From contig CAKTZA010000078.1 in assembly GCA_934635045.1 (NCBI GenBank), positions 1 to 14,478 on the forward strand: 14,478 bases of DNA, written 5' to 3'. A program made the position numbers and the translations under genes. Below are positions 14,067-14,478 of the stretch, piece by piece; the stretch's first letter is position 1; the number at the start of each line of letters is the position of its first letter. The notes below the pieces were generated by a model, which was not told where the DNA came from, did no database searches, and saw only the letters and a list, made by a program, of their open reading frames with translations. Source of the stretch: an uncultured Kiritimatiellota bacterium. Lineage in GTDB: Bacteria > Verrucomicrobiota > Kiritimatiellia > RFP12 > UBA1067.

Positions 14067-14147
14067 TCATGGACGCGGTTCGTCATGCCATGCCGACAAG
14101 ACGCCGACGACTGCGCCAGCGGCTGCCATCAGGACTTTAGTTGCCAT
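14067..14147 (-). CDS. Possible small ORF, 26 aa, hydrophobic
   Basis: ATG14147 is preceded by AAAGGAAAACAAGCT, an AAGGA about 9 nt upstream. The 26 codons encode a Lys near the N-terminus, then an Ala/Val/Gly/Leu stretch resembling a signal peptide or short membrane helix (about 5-18), then a charged tail HDEPRP. It lies between a GC-rich hairpin and the 22-bp repeats. It could be a genuine small membrane protein, the stump of a broken secreted gene, or chance. There is no homology I recognise. Confidence 0.3.
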   Translation of the reverse strand: MATKVLMAAAGAVVGVLSAWHDEPRP

Positions 14148-14178
14148 AGCTTGTTTTCCTTTCCATTTCAAGTCCTTC

Positions 14179-14200
14179 GGCCGCGCGTCAGCGCGCGGCC
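14179..14200 (-). terminator. GC-rich hairpin spanning the stop codon of the right-edge gene
   Basis: GGCCGCGCG (14179-14187) and CGCGCGGCC (14192-14200) are perfect 9-bp reverse complements with a 4-nt loop that contains the TGA stop codon of the right-edge minus-strand gene. No U-run follows on either strand. It may act as a weak terminator or 3' mRNA stabiliser. Confidence 0.4.
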
Positions 14201-14478
14201 GCCGCCCCGTCCCCGACGTCCGGGAGCGGACGCGCCCCGGCAAACGCCTTCGCGACCGCCTCGCGCGGGGCGTCCGTCTCGTAGTAGCGCAGGCGCCCGG
14301 CCGCGAGCTCCGTGCCCCTGCCGTCCGCGAGCGCGTAGCGGCCCGACCCCGACGTGTGCCAGTAGGCCACGACGCGGCGTCCGTTCCGCTCGAAGAGGAA
14401 CGCGCGCAGCCCGGGCGCGTGCTCCTGTCCGCCGACCCTGACCTGCTCCCACTCGACGAGCTCGTACGCCCCCTCCGC
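14188..14478 (-). CDS. 3' end of a gene running off the right edge, possibly the C-terminal beta-domain of a carbohydrate-active protein
   Basis: The minus-strand frame is open from the window edge (14478) to TGA at 14188, 96 codons, with no start needed inside the window. It reads like real protein: a beta-strand-rich segment RAFLFERNGRRVVAYWHTSG (in the middle), then GRYALADG and a polar tail ending DGAAAAR. Strands of the form FLFERNGRRVVAYW resemble the C-terminal beta-sandwich domains that follow catalytic domains in some glycoside hydrolases, but this is only a resemblance. A GTG at 14370 in this frame is unlikely to be the start because the same pattern continues upstream. Its position upstream of the secreted glycoside-hydrolase-like pair would suit a carbohydrate-related locus. 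Confidence 0.55.
   Translation of the reverse strand, partial: AEGAYELVEWEQVRVGGQEHAPGLRAFLFERNGRRVVAYWHTSGSGRYALADGRGTELAAGRLRYYETDAPREAVAKAFAGARPLPDVGDGAAAAR

Noticed and set aside
14085..14441. Plus-strand open frame of 118 codons near the right edge
   Set aside because: Pro/Arg-rich tail, antisense to a better minus-strand frame that continues to the window edge.

Overview
The window looks like a GC-rich, Gram-negative anaerobe, most plausibly of the Kiritimatiellota/Verrucomicrobiota (PVC) type. The evidence is a XylR-like regulator (LacI-type sensor fused to an AraC-type DNA-binding domain), secreted carbohydrate esterase and glycoside-hydrolase-like proteins, a membrane-anchored alpha-toroid protein, kdsA (lipopolysaccharide core) and a GGGtGRT/NifU-like gene pair. 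The taxonomic placement is inference; no rRNA or tRNA gene is present. Twelve protein-coding genes or gene fragments are supported. All but the first lie on the minus strand.

Left part (1-4660): a plus-strand XylR-like regulator enters from the left edge through a 20-C homopolymer and ends tail to tail with queE, overlapping it by 8 nt. The minus-strand unit fucO - hexose-6-phosphate mutarotase-like gene - rsmE - queE (transcribed right to left) is tightly packed (1-nt gap, 12-nt gap, 17-nt overlap). It starts from an extended -10 promoter near 4655. It mixes deoxysugar/hexose metabolism with rRNA and tRNA modification.

Middle (4690-9400): two minus-strand units. The first encodes an unusual fusion of a C4 zinc ribbon with a PTS EIIA domain, followed 19 nt later by a secreted alpha/beta-hydrolase of the acetylxylan-esterase type. 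The second is a NifU-like Fe-S scaffold followed by a GGGtGRT protein, closed by a clear intrinsic terminator at about 7462-7507. Each unit starts from an extended -10 promoter.

Right part (9400-14478): a structured gene-free stretch of about 240 bp; kdsA, probably transcribed as a nearly leaderless mRNA; then a translationally coupled pair (ATGA overlap) made of a secreted TIM-barrel glycoside-hydrolase-like protein and a membrane-anchored alpha-toroid protein. Upstream of that pair is a mostly non-coding stretch with three 22-bp GGGG-N5-CCCC repeats, a possible 26-codon ORF and a GC-rich hairpin. The 3' end of another minus-strand gene closes the window.

Recurring signal: four minus-strand transcription units begin with TGN-TATAAT or TGN-TATACT. 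The window is mostly metabolic and regulatory. The least ordinary items are the zinc-ribbon/EIIA fusion, the GGGtGRT/NifU pair, the leaderless kdsA arrangement and the 22-bp repeats. I see no defence system, prophage, transposase or CRISPR array.
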